DNA from: JANQPA01 sp964628385
GTDB taxonomy: Bacteria; Bacteroidota; Bacteroidia; Chitinophagales; Saprospiraceae
Length of the DNA stretch: 37,276 bases
NCBI GenBank assembly: GCA_964628385.1
Contig: CAZVOD010000043.1
Span: 1-37,276 of the forward strand
Reading direction: 5' to 3'
Shown piece by piece: positions 1 through 9,470 of the stretch. The stretch's first letter is position 1; each line of letters begins with the position of its first letter. A program made the translations under genes and the position numbers. The notes under the pieces are model-generated. The model did no database searches. It had not been told where the DNA came from and was given only the letters and a program-made list of their open reading frames with translations.

Positions 1-61
1 TAGCCGCAAAAGACGCCTAACAGGATCGAAGGATTAAAGTCAAACAGCTTCTAAGCTCAAT

Positions 62-1966
62 TTATTTCCCAGCAGAGATGGGGCTTTCCAAATCGTTCAT
101 TATCCGAACCATTCTGATAAATTCACTTCTGTAACCTTCTTTGTCTTCTCCTTTTGCCCCTTCGGCAATTTTTACGACCTGATTAAAGTTACCGTTCTGA
201 ACAAAAGCTGATGCTCTGAGCAACATACCAAATTCGGCCACGGCTCCGGCCCAGCGTAGATTTTCTGAAGCTTTCTGGAAAGCAAGCGGCTGCCCTTTAA
301 ACGTTTCCTGGAGCAGCTGACTTTTCTGGCCATCTGGTTTTTTATACCTAAGCTTCAGGGTTAGCCACTCTTTTTGGTTGGATTTAGCAGGCTCCAGCTT
401 TTGGTATTTCAGGTCGTCTACATTTGATAAAAATTGACTTTGTACACCGGCCGGGATGATCTCGTAGAGTGCTGTAACCGTATGGCCTGATCCCAGCTCT
501 CCGGCATCTATTTTATCATTATTAAAATCTTGTTTATCAAGTAGGCGGTTTTCGTAGCCAATCAGTCGATATCCGGCAACTTTAGCCGGGTTAAACTCTA
601 TCTGGAGCTTTACATCTTTTGCTATTGTAAACATGGTGCCGCCAAACTCGCTAATTAGTACTTTTTTAGCTTCATTAATATTGTCAATATAAGCGTGATT
701 TCCATTGCCTTTATTGGCGAGCTGCTGCATCTTATTATCTTTATAATTTCCCATACCAAATCCAAGAACGGTTAGGAAAATACCACTTTCCCGCTCTTTC
801 TCTATCATTCTGACCAAGCCGGCATCACTGCTGGTACCCACGTTAAAATCACCATCGGTTGCTAAAATAACCCGGTTATTTCCTCCCTTTACGAAGTTTT
901 CTCTGGCTAAAGCATAAGCTTTTTGAATCCCCTCACCTCCGGCTGTGGAACCACCGGCACTAAGCTGTTCCAGTGCTTTCTTTATCTTTTCTTTATCATT
1001 GGTAGGTTCAAGAACTACTCCAGCAGCCCCCGCATAAACTACTATCGATACTTTGTCTTCCGCCCGCAGTTGTTTGGCCAGCAATTTGAAAGATGATACC
1101 AAAAGTGGCAGCTTATTTTGAGCCGACATACTACCGGATACATCTATTAAAAAAACCAGATTAGATGCCGGTAAATCTTCGTAAGGGATTTTTTCGCCCT
1201 GCAAACTAATTTGTAGTAGCTTATGATCAGATGACCATGGGCAATCTGCCATTTCCATACTGGCTGCAAAAGGGTGTTCACCAGTGGGCGCTCCATGCTC
1301 ATAATTAAAGTAATTGACCATCTCTTCTATACGTACTGCATCTTTGGGAGGCTTTTGCCCACTTTGAATAAAGCGGCGTAAGTTACTATACGAAGCAGCA
1401 TCAACATCTATAGAAAAGGTAGAAAGTGGATCGTCTGTAGGTTTGAGAAATTTATTCTCTTTAATAATGCCGTAGTCTTCTGTATTCATTGCCATACCCG
1501 CATCTCCGTAAGCTGGAAAAGCACCCGAAGCGTAACTGTCCACGCTTAAAGACATCGCCCTTTTTCTGGCCATATTCGCCGGAGCTGGTTGTGCCTCATA
1601 AGTCTCAGGATCACTGTAAAAGCGGCTTGGCGGATTAGGGTTTTTAGCTTTTAAAACAATCTCATTACTGGTTTTTTCACAAATACTGAGTTCATACGCT
1701 GTAGAGTAGGCTTCTCCGTTTGTAACTTTTACAGCAATGCAAGGCTGATCAGTAGTGAAACTAAAGAAACCTTTGTCATCAGTAAAGGTACGCTCATCAG
1801 TTTCCAAATTATAGACAGTAGCGCCCTTCAGGGCTTCGCCGTAATCGGTAATGACTTTTCCCTCAATAACATACTTAACAGTAAATGGAAGATCATCTAA
1901 ATGCTGATCAGGGTTGATAGTTAGCCCCAACAGGCTAATTAATGTGAGCAAAAGAATGTTTTTCAT
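62..1966 (-). CDS. YfbK-type von Willebrand factor A domain protein with N-terminal carboxypeptidase-regulatory-like domain
   Basis: 634 aa exported protein. Residues 1-18 look like a signal peptide. Residues ~33-105 have the CarboxypepD_reg-like beta-sandwich pattern (VIEGKVITDYGEALKGATV ... TDDKGFFSF). Residues ~180-235 match the segment that precedes VWA in YfbK proteins (FSIDVDAASYSNLRRFI). The VWA domain begins near 268 with the MIDAS motif DVSGSM at 275-280, and the C-terminal ~170 residues fit the DUF3520 region of this family. It is probably periplasmic or surface-exposed, with metal-dependent protein binding; the partner is unknown. It is transcribed divergently from an ECF sigma factor and its membrane partner, an arrangement I recall as recurrent in Bacteroidota, so a shared envelope-stress role is an inference. 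Start chosen at the Met of the signal peptide. Confidence 0.85.
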   Translation of the reverse strand: MKNILLLTLISLLGLTINPDQHLDDLPFTVKYVIEGKVITDYGEALKGATVYNLETDERTFTDDKGFFSFTTDQPCIAVKVTNGEAYSTAYELSICEKTSNEIVLKAKNPNPPSRFYSDPETYEAQPAPANMARKRAMSLSVDSYASGAFPAYGDAGMAMNTEDYGIIKENKFLKPTDDPLSTFSIDVDAASYSNLRRFIQSGQKPPKDAVRIEEMVNYFNYEHGAPTGEHPFAASMEMADCPWSSDHKLLQISLQGEKIPYEDLPASNLVFLIDVSGSMSAQNKLPLLVSSFKLLAKQLRAEDKVSIVVYAGAAGVVLEPTNDKEKIKKALEQLSAGGSTAGGEGIQKAYALARENFVKGGNNRVILATDGDFNVGTSSDAGLVRMIEKERESGIFLTVLGFGMGNYKDNKMQQLANKGNGNHAYIDNINEAKKVLISEFGGTMFTIAKDVKLQIEFNPAKVAGYRLIGYENRLLDKQDFNNDKIDAGELGSGHTVTALYEIIPAGVQSQFLSNVDDLKYQKLEPAKSNQKEWLTLKLRYKKPDGQKSQLLQETFKGQPLAFQKASENLRWAGAVAEFGMLLRASAFVQNGNFNQVVKIAEGAKGEDKEGYRSEFIRMVRIMNDLESPISAGK

Positions 1967-2058
1967 AGTTTTTTATTGAATTGATGCAGAGAAATGAAAA
2001 ATTACATAACGGGGCTAAAATTTTTTTTAAATTAATCTCAGCTAACAAAATCAATTGA

Positions 2059-2649
2059 ATGTTTAGATTTTTCAAAACCGGGGGTTCTCAACTCAGCGAT
2101 GAAGATTTGTTGCTGCATTATCAGCAGAACAAAGACCTCTTGTACTGGACCCGATTATTTGAACGCTACACAGAATTGATTTATGGTCTTTGCCTCAAAT
2201 ATTTGGGAGACGAAAAAAAATCAGAAGATGCCGTAATGGATCTCTTCGAACAATTGAGCCGGAAAGTGCTGCAACACGAAATAAACCACTTCAAAGGATG
2301 GCTGCAAACTACTACGAGGAATCATTGCCTGATGGAGCTACGAGCTCAAAGAAAGTATAAAGAGCAAAATCTTGATCAGCAGCTTATGTATTCTAATGAA
2401 AATTTGCATCCTACTATACAAATAGAGGAAGAAGACTGGACAAAAGAGGCGTTATCAGATTGCATAAATGGCCTTCCTGACCATCAAAAGCAATGCATAA
2501 AAGCATTTTACCTTAATAACCAAACCTATAAAGACATTGCAGGAGACCTTCAACTCGAGTTGGGTAAAGTCCGTTCTTATATTCAAAATGGCAGACGGAA
2601 CCTAAAAATTTGTATTGAAGAAAAAACGCTGAAAAATGAGCCAAAATAA
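2059..2649 (+). CDS. ECF-type RNA polymerase sigma factor
   Basis: 196 aa. The N-terminal half has the sigma region 2 pattern (LFERYTELIYGLCLKYLGD, then DAVMDLFEQL and HFKGWLQTTTRNHCLMELR). Residues ~145-187 have the region 4 helix-turn-helix (LPDHQKQCIKAFYLNNQTYKDIAG ... VRSYIQNGRRNLK). It should direct RNA polymerase to a small regulon. The stop overlaps the next gene by 14 bp, so the two are almost certainly co-transcribed and translationally coupled; the downstream membrane protein is the likely anti-sigma factor. The targets are unknown, but the divergent VWA gene is a natural candidate. Confidence 0.88.
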   Translation: MFRFFKTGGSQLSDEDLLLHYQQNKDLLYWTRLFERYTELIYGLCLKYLGDEKKSEDAVMDLFEQLSRKVLQHEINHFKGWLQTTTRNHCLMELRAQRKYKEQNLDQQLMYSNENLHPTIQIEEEDWTKEALSDCINGLPDHQKQCIKAFYLNNQTYKDIAGDLQLELGKVRSYIQNGRRNLKICIEEKTLKNEPK

Positions 2650-3706
2650 AGAATTACTTCGCCGCTGGATCAATGGCGATATCACCAGAGCGGAAGAAGC
2701 GCAGCTTTTTCAACTCGCTCAGAAGGATCCTTCCCTGAAGGATGCCCTGGACGGCTATCAGCGGTTTCCAAAAGGCGATCATACAGCAAGGTTAAAAAGA
2801 ATACAACAACAGTTAAGCAGTCACAAAAAGCGCCGCCCAGTGGCTATCCCACTAAAATGGATAGCTGCCGCTGCCAGTATTCTGCTTGCTGTCGGAGTTA
2901 CCTGGTTGATCATCTCAAAAAGCAATAAAGAAAACGGATCAGAAGCTATTGCCCAACAAAAATCATTAAGTAAGGAGCCGGAAGAATCCATACAGGAGGG
3001 AGAAAACCAGCAGCCTGAAGAGCAAGCAAAAGCTATGCACCCCGAAATTGCCGATAATTCAGCCGGGCAAAGCGAAACTACGCCCAGCTCTGATGAACAA
3101 ATAGCTAAGCTATCTAAAGAGATATCCTCTGAACGAGATATTGCGGCGGCAAAAAAAGAAGTACCAATGCAAGAACCGAAGTTTACTGCACCTGCCAATG
3201 TTGAGGTTACTCCCATGGCCGAAGAGCCTACCATGCCGGATTATCCCCTCAACACTCCTAAAACTATAGCAGATCAAGCCCGGCGGGTACCAGCCGGCGC
3301 GGCGACCTCATTTCCCAAAAAATTCGACGATACTCAGGAATCTGTCGCTCCCTATAACCTAAAGGAGTCAAAACCGGCCAGTCGAGAGCTACGTAGCCGC
3401 TACGCTCCTATTCAGAACGTCCAACCGGTAGGTGGTTTTGAGGCTTTAGAAAAGTACCTTGACAGCCTATATCTGCTTACGGGTAAGAAACTATCCCAGA
3501 AGCCTGCTTCCGTATTGCTGGAATTCACTGTCAGTGCAGACAGCACCATCTCGAATTTTAAAATTATCAATTCTGTGAATAAAAAATCGGACAAGTGGGC
3601 AAAAGAAGCCCTAAAGAAAGGCCCCAGATGGTACTTAACAGCGGGTCAGGCGCAAGACTCTGTCAGGACGCGTTATCCGGTTAAGGTTAACAAAAGGCAA
3701 AATTAG
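2636..3706 (+). CDS. Putative membrane anti-sigma partner with TonB-like C-terminus
   Basis: 356 aa. The N-terminal ~65 residues are cytoplasmic and helical (ELLRRWINGDITRAEEAQLF), as in Bacteroidota anti-sigma-like proteins. One transmembrane helix at ~73-93 (KWIAAAASILLAVGVTWLII) follows a basic stretch. Then comes a long low-complexity periplasmic linker rich in E, Q, A, P and S, and a C-terminal ~85-residue domain (FEALEKYLDSLYLLTGK ... VLLEFTVSADSTISNFKII) that resembles the TonB C-terminal fold. It overlaps the sigma gene by 14 bp. Topology and position suggest it holds the sigma factor at the inner membrane and senses an envelope signal; this is inference, as no zinc-finger anti-sigma motif is visible. 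Confidence 0.65.
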   Translation: MSQNKELLRRWINGDITRAEEAQLFQLAQKDPSLKDALDGYQRFPKGDHTARLKRIQQQLSSHKKRRPVAIPLKWIAAAASILLAVGVTWLIISKSNKENGSEAIAQQKSLSKEPEESIQEGENQQPEEQAKAMHPEIADNSAGQSETTPSSDEQIAKLSKEISSERDIAAAKKEVPMQEPKFTAPANVEVTPMAEEPTMPDYPLNTPKTIADQARRVPAGAATSFPKKFDDTQESVAPYNLKESKPASRELRSRYAPIQNVQPVGGFEALEKYLDSLYLLTGKKLSQKPASVLLEFTVSADSTISNFKIINSVNKKSDKWAKEALKKGPRWYLTAGQAQDSVRTRYPVKVNKRQN

Positions 3707-3765
3707 AAATCCGTATCCAAGTAACCTACATCTTTTAATTTGATACGAACCTTGATTTGTTAGAC

Positions 3766-4257
3766 TTACTCTTCGGCTCTATTGCCAACATTTTCAGCGC
3801 AAGCCTCGATATTTCTTAGCTTATCCATAAGTCGGCTCAGACTTTTTGCCTCCTCTGGACACAATGATGCAGCAATAGCGTCCATATCATTATTTACATT
3901 ATCCATTTTTACGAGCAATTCCTCTCCTTCTCTAGTTAAACTTATATCCACCAGACGTTTATCACTGCTACAGGTCGTTCTTTTGACCAGGCCTTTTTGA
4001 TACAACCGATCAACGATCCTGGAGGTATCAGACATCTTATCCAGCATGCGTTCTCTAATAACGGAGGTAGATACAGGCTCCCCGGCCCCTCTAAGAATTC
4101 GCAGTACATTGAATTGCTGAAGGGTAATATTAAAAGGCTTTAATTTCTGCTTAATTTGATCAACAAGCCAGTTATAAGTATAGATAATGTTAACTACCAA
4201 CTCGTGGTGCTCATTTCTAAAAGGCTTATTCTGTTTGATATCAGATTGTATACTCAT
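3766..4257 (-). CDS. MarR-family transcriptional regulator
   Basis: 163 aa, the usual MarR length. The winged helix-turn-helix lies at ~55-115 (QQFNVLRILRGAGEPVSTSV, SDTSRIVDRLYQKGLVKR, SSDKRLVDISLT), including the characteristic DKR-x-V-D-I-x-L-T wing. Flanking helices would form the dimer interface. It probably represses its own gene and a nearby or unlinked one; the ligand is unknown. It lies 79 bp downstream of another sigma factor gene on the same strand and is convergent with the anti-sigma gene. Confidence 0.88.
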   Translation of the reverse strand: MSIQSDIKQNKPFRNEHHELVVNIIYTYNWLVDQIKQKLKPFNITLQQFNVLRILRGAGEPVSTSVIRERMLDKMSDTSRIVDRLYQKGLVKRTTCSSDKRLVDISLTREGEELLVKMDNVNNDMDAIAASLCPEEAKSLSRLMDKLRNIEACAENVGNRAEE

Positions 4258-4336
4258 ATCAAGATGGTATTATTGAATTATATCGCTTTTAGCATAAAAA
4301 TAGTGTTTAGACTTTGATTTACCTAAATTTTTTTCC

Positions 4337-4843
4337 TTATGCTAGCTGTTCAGCCAAAGCGGATTTTAATTTCTTTCTCGCATTAAATATTCTACTCTTT
4401 ACGGTACCTAGAGGAATTTCCAGTGTTTCAGCAATTTCATCATAGGCATATCCCTGATAAAACATCCAAAAAGGCTGCCTGATACTTTCGTCCAGCGCAT
4501 TAATCTGCTGAAGAATTTCCTGCATCCGGATAGAATGCTCTCCCTGATTGTCGGTAGTTCCTGTATGCTCAAGATTTAGGTAAAGGCTATCGTTGGGAAT
4601 ACTCTCCGTTTTCCTTCTTTTGTAATCTCTTTTCTGATTAAGAAAAATATTGCGCATCATAGTAGTGATCCACGCCTTGAAATTGGTACCAAGCGTAAAT
4701 TTATCTCTATATCTAAGCGCTCTTACCGCCGTTTCCTGAACGAGCTCCTGAGCTTGCTCCCTATCTCTTGTCAATTGTAGAGCAAAGCCTTCCAATGCCG
4801 GATTGACCTGTTTGAATTGCGAATAAAACTCAATCGTACTCAT
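4337..4843 (-). CDS. ECF-type RNA polymerase sigma factor (second)
   Basis: 168 aa. Region 2 is recognisable (FALQLTRDREQAQELVQETA, RYRDKFTLGTNFKAWITTMM) and region 4 is near the C-terminus (LDESIRQPFWMFYQGYAYDE, LEIPLGTVKSRIFNARKKLK). The G-T-V-K-S-R-I-F-x-A-R-K-K-L helix is the classic ECF DNA-reading helix. No anti-sigma gene is adjacent, unlike the first sigma gene at 2.1 kb, so control may be at the level of expression. It is divergent from the large outer-membrane receptor gene, with about 200 bp between them. Confidence 0.88.
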   Translation of the reverse strand: MSTIEFYSQFKQVNPALEGFALQLTRDREQAQELVQETAVRALRYRDKFTLGTNFKAWITTMMRNIFLNQKRDYKRRKTESIPNDSLYLNLEHTGTTDNQGEHSIRMQEILQQINALDESIRQPFWMFYQGYAYDEIAETLEIPLGTVKSRIFNARKKLKSALAEQLA

Positions 4844-5049
4844 GATGTATAATTGTTTTCAAATAAATACAAAGTTCAAACACCAAAGTTTAAACATTAT
4901 TTATTTTTTTCTATTAGGCTGTCGGATATACAAAAGCATGGTTGGTCGATCCTTTTTGTGGTTTGATATACTAAGCTTGCAACCGCCATAACAATATGCA
5001 AAGAAAGTTATTTCTTTATTGTGTTAACTTTTTTCAGAAAACAAATATC

Positions 5050-7632
5050 ATGAAGCAATTTTTAGTAGTCACTTTACTGTTATTGAGTGGTTTGTACGTA
5101 CAGGCACAGCGACCATCCTACGGAGGGGCTGGTTCAGGCCCATCAATTACAGGAAACATCAGCGGAACGCTGATCGATTCCACAACGAATGAGCCTATCG
5201 AATTTGCCACCGTTGTGTTGGTAGATGAAAAAACGAAAAAGCAAGTAGATGGAGGACTTACAGATGAAAAGGGTAATTTCAAGCTCATTGAAATAAAGTT
5301 AGGGACTTACAACCTAACTTTTTCCTTTATGGGCTATGAGTCAAAAACAGTAACTGGCATAGAGCTCACTAAATCCAAGCCCGACTACAAGGTAAGTGAT
5401 GTTGTTATGCAGTCTACTGGTGTAACGCTAGCGGAAATTGAGGTAGTAGAAGAAGCCTCAGTGATAGAGAACCAGATTGACAAGCTCGTATATAATGCCG
5501 ACAAAGACGTCACTTCCATCGGTGGTGATGCTTCAGATATTCTTCGAAAAGTTCCATTACTTTCAGTGGATCTCGATGGTAACGTCTCTTTGAGGGGATC
5601 ACAAAATGTGAGAATCCTTATCAATGGTAAGCCATCAACTATTTTTGCTGCCAACCCCGGTGAAGCACTACAAAATATTCCATCTGACCAAATCAAGAGT
5701 GTAGAAGTAATTACTACACCAACGGCCAGATATGAAGGAGAAGGTTCAGCCGGTATCATTAATATTATCACCAAGAAAAAAACTATCGACGGCTTTACTG
5801 GCTCGGTTTCAACTGCTGTAGGTAATACCAACAGCCGGGCTAATGCTAATCTGAACTTTGCCAAAGGCCGTTTCGGGTTAAATGCCAACGCAGGTGGATG
5901 GTACTCCTGGCCTCTTGATAACCCGAACTTCTTTATCCGCGAAAATGTGGTCAATGGGCAGCTAAGTACGCTCCGACAGGAAGGCAATTCAAGAGGAAGC
6001 CGACTTGGCCCTCGTGGATCCATAGGAGGGTTTTATGATTTTAACGCGTATAACAGCATCAACTCTTCGATCTCTTTCTTCGGTCGTGGCGGAAACTCAG
6101 ACAACACAATTGACGCCAGAAATATCAATCCAATTTTAGGATTGGATCAAACTTATGAGCGTATTTCCGAGACGAATTCTCTCAGGGGAGGCTTTGACTG
6201 GACGACGGATTATACCAAAAAATTTAAAAAACCGGACCAAGAGTTTATCCTGGCTTTTCAGCTTAGCGGAAGTACCAATCAGAATGAAGCCACCATTTTT
6301 CAGGAAGATATTACCGGGAATGATGAGACACTCTTCCGGGATGAGCGCAACGATAACGATGGTTTAAACTTAGAGTATACTTTCCAGGCGGACTATGTAC
6401 ATCCATTTTCTCCGAAGGTAAAAATGGAGACCGGTTTCAAGGGTATTATCAGAGAAATCGACAGTGATTATCGATACGAGGAACGTTTGGCTTCAGATGA
6501 GCCTTTTACAATCGATCCTAATCGTACAGATAAGTTTTTCTATGATCAGGATGTTTACGCGGGCTATTTATCTTTCAACGTTAAATTGGGGGATAAGTGG
6601 GGAATGGTTGCCGGTGCCCGTTACGAAAAAACGGAGATTGGCGGAGAGTTTGAGACATTTGAAAATAACTTCTCTAACGAATATGAAAACTTCCTCCCCA
6701 GTATCATTGTCAACCGAAAGCTTACTGAGGCATCTTCGATAAAAGCTAGTTATGCACGCCGTATTCAGCGTCCGAGCCTTAGATTTATCAATCCATACAT
6801 CGAAGTGGAAGATAGTAGAAATATCAGCTTTGGCTTTCCGGAAGTAGATCCGGAACTTACTGATCAGTACGAAGTATCTTATAATACCTTTATCAAAGGG
6901 CTGGTAATCAATGTTTCCGTATTTTATCGCAGAACGACCTCCATTATAGAAAACTTCCTGGATGTTGCCTTATTGGATGAAAACGGTAATTTGAGTACTA
7001 ACTATCAGCAAGCTCCATTTGCTGAGAATCTGGTAAGAGACTACCTGGACGATTCCGGCGAACGGGAGGTATCTTTTACCACTTTCCGTAATATTGCAGA
7101 AAACAACTCAGTTGGTTTCAGCATATTCGGTTCCAAATCCTTTTTCAATAGAAAGTTGAGTGTCCGAGGAGGATTTAACTTATTCACCTATGATGCAGAG
7201 GGCTCGATTGGAGACCTGGAATTATCTAACCAGGGCGTTCAGTGGGATGCTAACGGTAATATCACGCTTTCGCTACCTAATGACTTTAAGGTAGAAGCAT
7301 CGGGCTCTTTCCGTTCTCCCCGGCAGAGTTTGCAGGGATCCAGAACTTCATTTATCTACTACAGTATAGGAGCTAACAAGCAGGTTACCAAGCGCTTCAG
7401 TCTGGGCTTGAGCATTGTATCACCTTTCTCCAAGTTCCTGAATTTTGAAAATGAACTTACAGGTGAAAACTTTTATCAGTTTAGCCGTAGATCCATACAG
7501 TTCCGTTCTTTCCGACTTAACGTGAGTTATAAGTTTGGTAAATTGAACTTCAGGCAGCCAAGAAAGCGCCGCAGTAACATCAATAATGATGATCAGAAAG
7601 GCGGTGGCGGTAATGAAGGTTTCCAGGGATAG
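5050..7632 (+). CDS. TonB-dependent receptor-like outer membrane beta-barrel protein
   Basis: 860 aa from the preferred start. A start at 4996 in the same frame would add 18 residues ahead of the signal peptide (MKQFLVVTLLLLSGLYVQA), so 5050 is chosen. Residues ~35-135 are a CarboxypepD_reg-like domain (GNISGTLIDSTTNEPIEFAT). A plug-like domain follows (DASDILRKVPLLSVDLDGNV, then VEVITTPTARYEGEGSAGII). The rest is beta-barrel, as in OMP_b-brl_3 proteins, ending with a basic, Gly-rich tail. It probably imports or binds an unidentified substrate or serves in outer-membrane assembly. No SusD partner is adjacent, so it is not a standard polysaccharide-utilisation pair. A strong terminator follows at once, so it is probably monocistronic. 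Confidence 0.88.
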   Translation: MKQFLVVTLLLLSGLYVQAQRPSYGGAGSGPSITGNISGTLIDSTTNEPIEFATVVLVDEKTKKQVDGGLTDEKGNFKLIEIKLGTYNLTFSFMGYESKTVTGIELTKSKPDYKVSDVVMQSTGVTLAEIEVVEEASVIENQIDKLVYNADKDVTSIGGDASDILRKVPLLSVDLDGNVSLRGSQNVRILINGKPSTIFAANPGEALQNIPSDQIKSVEVITTPTARYEGEGSAGIINIITKKKTIDGFTGSVSTAVGNTNSRANANLNFAKGRFGLNANAGGWYSWPLDNPNFFIRENVVNGQLSTLRQEGNSRGSRLGPRGSIGGFYDFNAYNSINSSISFFGRGGNSDNTIDARNINPILGLDQTYERISETNSLRGGFDWTTDYTKKFKKPDQEFILAFQLSGSTNQNEATIFQEDITGNDETLFRDERNDNDGLNLEYTFQADYVHPFSPKVKMETGFKGIIREIDSDYRYEERLASDEPFTIDPNRTDKFFYDQDVYAGYLSFNVKLGDKWGMVAGARYEKTEIGGEFETFENNFSNEYENFLPSIIVNRKLTEASSIKASYARRIQRPSLRFINPYIEVEDSRNISFGFPEVDPELTDQYEVSYNTFIKGLVINVSVFYRRTTSIIENFLDVALLDENGNLSTNYQQAPFAENLVRDYLDDSGEREVSFTTFRNIAENNSVGFSIFGSKSFFNRKLSVRGGFNLFTYDAEGSIGDLELSNQGVQWDANGNITLSLPNDFKVEASGSFRSPRQSLQGSRTSFIYYSIGANKQVTKRFSLGLSIVSPFSKFLNFENELTGENFYQFSRRSIQFRSFRLNVSYKFGKLNFRQPRKRRSNINNDDQKGGGGNEGFQG

Positions 7633-7659
7633 AACTAAACTACTGATTGATTGAAATAA

Positions 7660-7696
7660 AATCCCTTATTGGCAAATGGTCAATAAGGGATTTTTT
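7660..7696 (+). terminator. Rho-independent terminator of the receptor gene
   Basis: A perfect 12-bp stem (AATCCCTTATTG, 7660-7671, with its complement at 7681-7692) closes a 9-nt loop and runs into a T tract. It starts 28 bp after the receptor stop codon. Confidence 0.85.
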
Positions 7697-7699
7697 CAT

Positions 7700-7767
7700 T
7701 AGACTTGTTTCGCGGGGGTAGAATAATAGGAAAATTGAATTATTTTAATATCTGCGAAACAAGTCTA
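7700..7767. repeat. 68-bp TA-flanked inverted-repeat element (MITE-like, copy A)
   Basis: The ends are perfect 14-bp inverted repeats, TAGACTTGTTTCGC at 7700-7713 and its complement at 7754-7767. The outer bases are TA at both sides, as a TA target duplication would leave. Read inward from the right end, the sequence continues CAGATATTAAAATAA, almost the same as the left end of the element at 35248 (CAGGTATTAAAATAA). No coding capacity. It is probably a non-autonomous derivative of a TA-targeting transposon; the parent is not in the window. Confidence 0.65.
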
Positions 7768-7799
7768 TTATAGCTCTTTTTCCTTATCAGGAAAATTAG

Positions 7800-9271
7800 T
7801 TTGACTTTACTACTTTTTCCGGTCGTCAAGCCACGGCTTGCGTAAGCAAGAACCAAAGGTGGCGAATTTTGGCGTAATAACTTCCGACATCGGGTTGAAA
7901 ATGGCTTATCGATAGTTCGGCTTTGCGCCATATCTCCAGCCTTACAGCAGAGAGTACGTCTGAGAAGGTGACGCCTGTTTTCCGGTACCATGCCGTAACA
8001 TTAGGTTGTATCTCATGGCGCTGATGCAAGGTATTTGCCATCAGGCAAACGATAGAGAAAAGGGCCATCAGGCATGGGGTTGAGCGCTCAATCGCCAAAT
8101 CCGACCATTGCCTCTGGCTCTCCACGCCCAAGTGGCGGCGTACTTCAGCGAAGGTAACTTCAACCCGCCAGCGGCGCACAAAGAAAGATACGGTTTTCTC
8201 GGCAGATAATTCCGTATCCGTGCAAGCTAGCAGTACCGGTTCAAGTTCTCCATCGGGGTCTTTGACAAGTACCCATTTGACCTTAACCATCACCTCATTA
8301 TTTTTATGCCAAATGGCTACGCCCGAGGTGATCAACATTTCTTTGTTGCGCTTGCCATACCACTCGGAAAAAATGACGCGCGTCCATTTGATACGTTTGC
8401 CCGTGAGCCGTTTTTCCATGTTAAGCAAGCGCTTGCCCTTGGGGACTTCGGGCCTGGCTTGCTTTTAGGCCATTTTTGGGGAGGCAAATGGAACAATCGA
8501 GCGTTGAGCTTCATACGTGCGATCATGCCAATGTCCAGCCCTTGAGCGTGCATGAGCAGTTCATAAACGGCAAAAGATCCGTCTGCAGTCAAGTAGATTG
8601 GCCGGTTTAACGCAGAGGCCTTGCGGCTCAACCAAGTGATTAATTGCCGGGCCCAATCCGTAAGCTTTTTGGGCTGCTTGCCGCGAGACTGGTAAAAGCG
8701 CTCCGAAGGGCAGAGAGCTGTCAACACGGGAAGTGCCCAAAATACACCAGCTTCCAGCCAGGGCAGGCCGGTTAGCAGCATCAAAGAAAACCAACGCAGA
8801 CCGCTGCATTTGACAAAATGGCTCTTCGAGGAGCGAACCGGGTCACGGTAAATACCCCGCTTTTTGATCTTGGCTCCCCAGCGGCGCTCAATCGTATCGT
8901 CAAAGCCGAAAACCAAGGCTTCCTCAATAGCGACGAAAGCATTGACGAGTAACTTAAGTAGCACTCCTGCTAACCGCTTGGCTGACCATTTGTCCTGGCT
9001 CAGCAGGCGGTGATACTTGGGGAAGCAGCGTTCCCTCTGCAATCCTACGCTCCGCAGCAGGTTACAAACCGTGCGGCTACCTGGGCAAACGATGGCGCCG
9101 GTGAGCAGCAACAGGGCTTTTGGCCATACGTCTTTGCGGAATGCAGCTGAAAAATCCGATATTGTGCGTTGAAATCCTGGTGGTAATGTTAGCATCTTTG
9201 GAGGGTTGAGATACTCCAAGATACTAATCCCCAGGATTTCTTCTTACCAAACGAAAAGTAGTAAAGTCAAA
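7800..9271 (-). mobile_element. IS701-like insertion sequence, complete with terminal inverted repeats
   Basis: A 1472-bp element bounded by perfect 18-bp terminal inverted repeats, TTTGACTTTACTACTTTT at 7800-7817 and its complement at 9254-9271. It contains a single transposase gene on the minus strand, now in two overlapping frames. No matching short target duplication is visible (TTAG on the left, ACGG on the right), which suggests that one flank was rearranged after insertion. The right end abuts the remains of an HTH gene. Confidence 0.82.
7826..9219 (-). pseudogene. IS701-like DDE transposase, interrupted by a -1 frameshift
   Basis: The first frame (9219 down to 8332, 295 aa) carries the N-terminal part and two catalytic-type aspartates (LVFGFDDTIERRWG and IYLTADGSFA). 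The second frame (usable from about 8440 down to 7826) carries EWYGKRNKEMLITSG and the glutamate helix (RRWRVEVTFAEVRRHLGVES). The frames join at the G4 run at 8441-8444 (CCCC on the coding strand), where a -1 shift gives K-S-P-K-G-K-R and restores a continuous protein of normal length for the family. This is either a one-base loss from a C5 run, a sequencing error, or programmed -1 frameshifting. The family name rests on recalled IS701/DDE_5-type sequences. Confidence 0.8.
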
Positions 9272-9440
9272 ACGGCAGCAGATCGCCGAGGAATATGGCA
9301 TACATCGAAGTACTTTCAACCGAAAATTGAAAAGGCACAGCATCGAGCTTCCCAAAGGCTTGGTTATGCCTAAAGATATTAGAAAGATTTACAATGCCAT
9401 GGGCCTGCCTGAAAAGTATTTAGACAACAAACAGGCATAA
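9272..9440 (+). pseudogene. 3' remnant of a helix-turn-helix protein cut by the insertion sequence
   Basis: An open frame runs from the right end of the insertion sequence to a TAA at 9438-9440. It encodes an HTH-like segment (RQQIAEEYGIHRSTFNRKLK) followed by HSIELPKGLVMPKDIRKIYN and a short tail ending YLDNKQA. There is no start codon in the open frame upstream (it extends back only to 9228, inside the element), and the matching 5' half is not found left of the element. It is read as a gene beheaded by insertion plus deletion. Confidence 0.6.
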
Positions 9441-9470
9441 AGTAGACATTTAGACAGCGCAGGCTTCTCA

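Noticed and set aside
2821..3234. 137-codon frame opposite the anti-sigma-like gene
   Set aside because: A shadow of the low-complexity linker in the real gene on the other strand.
5385..6023. 212-codon frame opposite the outer-membrane receptor
   Set aside because: Antisense shadow; the plus-strand receptor frame carries all the family features.
5050..7632. SusC/SusD polysaccharide-utilisation locus
   Set aside because: There is no SusD-type gene next to the receptor and no adjacent glycan-degrading enzyme; the GH30 gene is 17 kb away.
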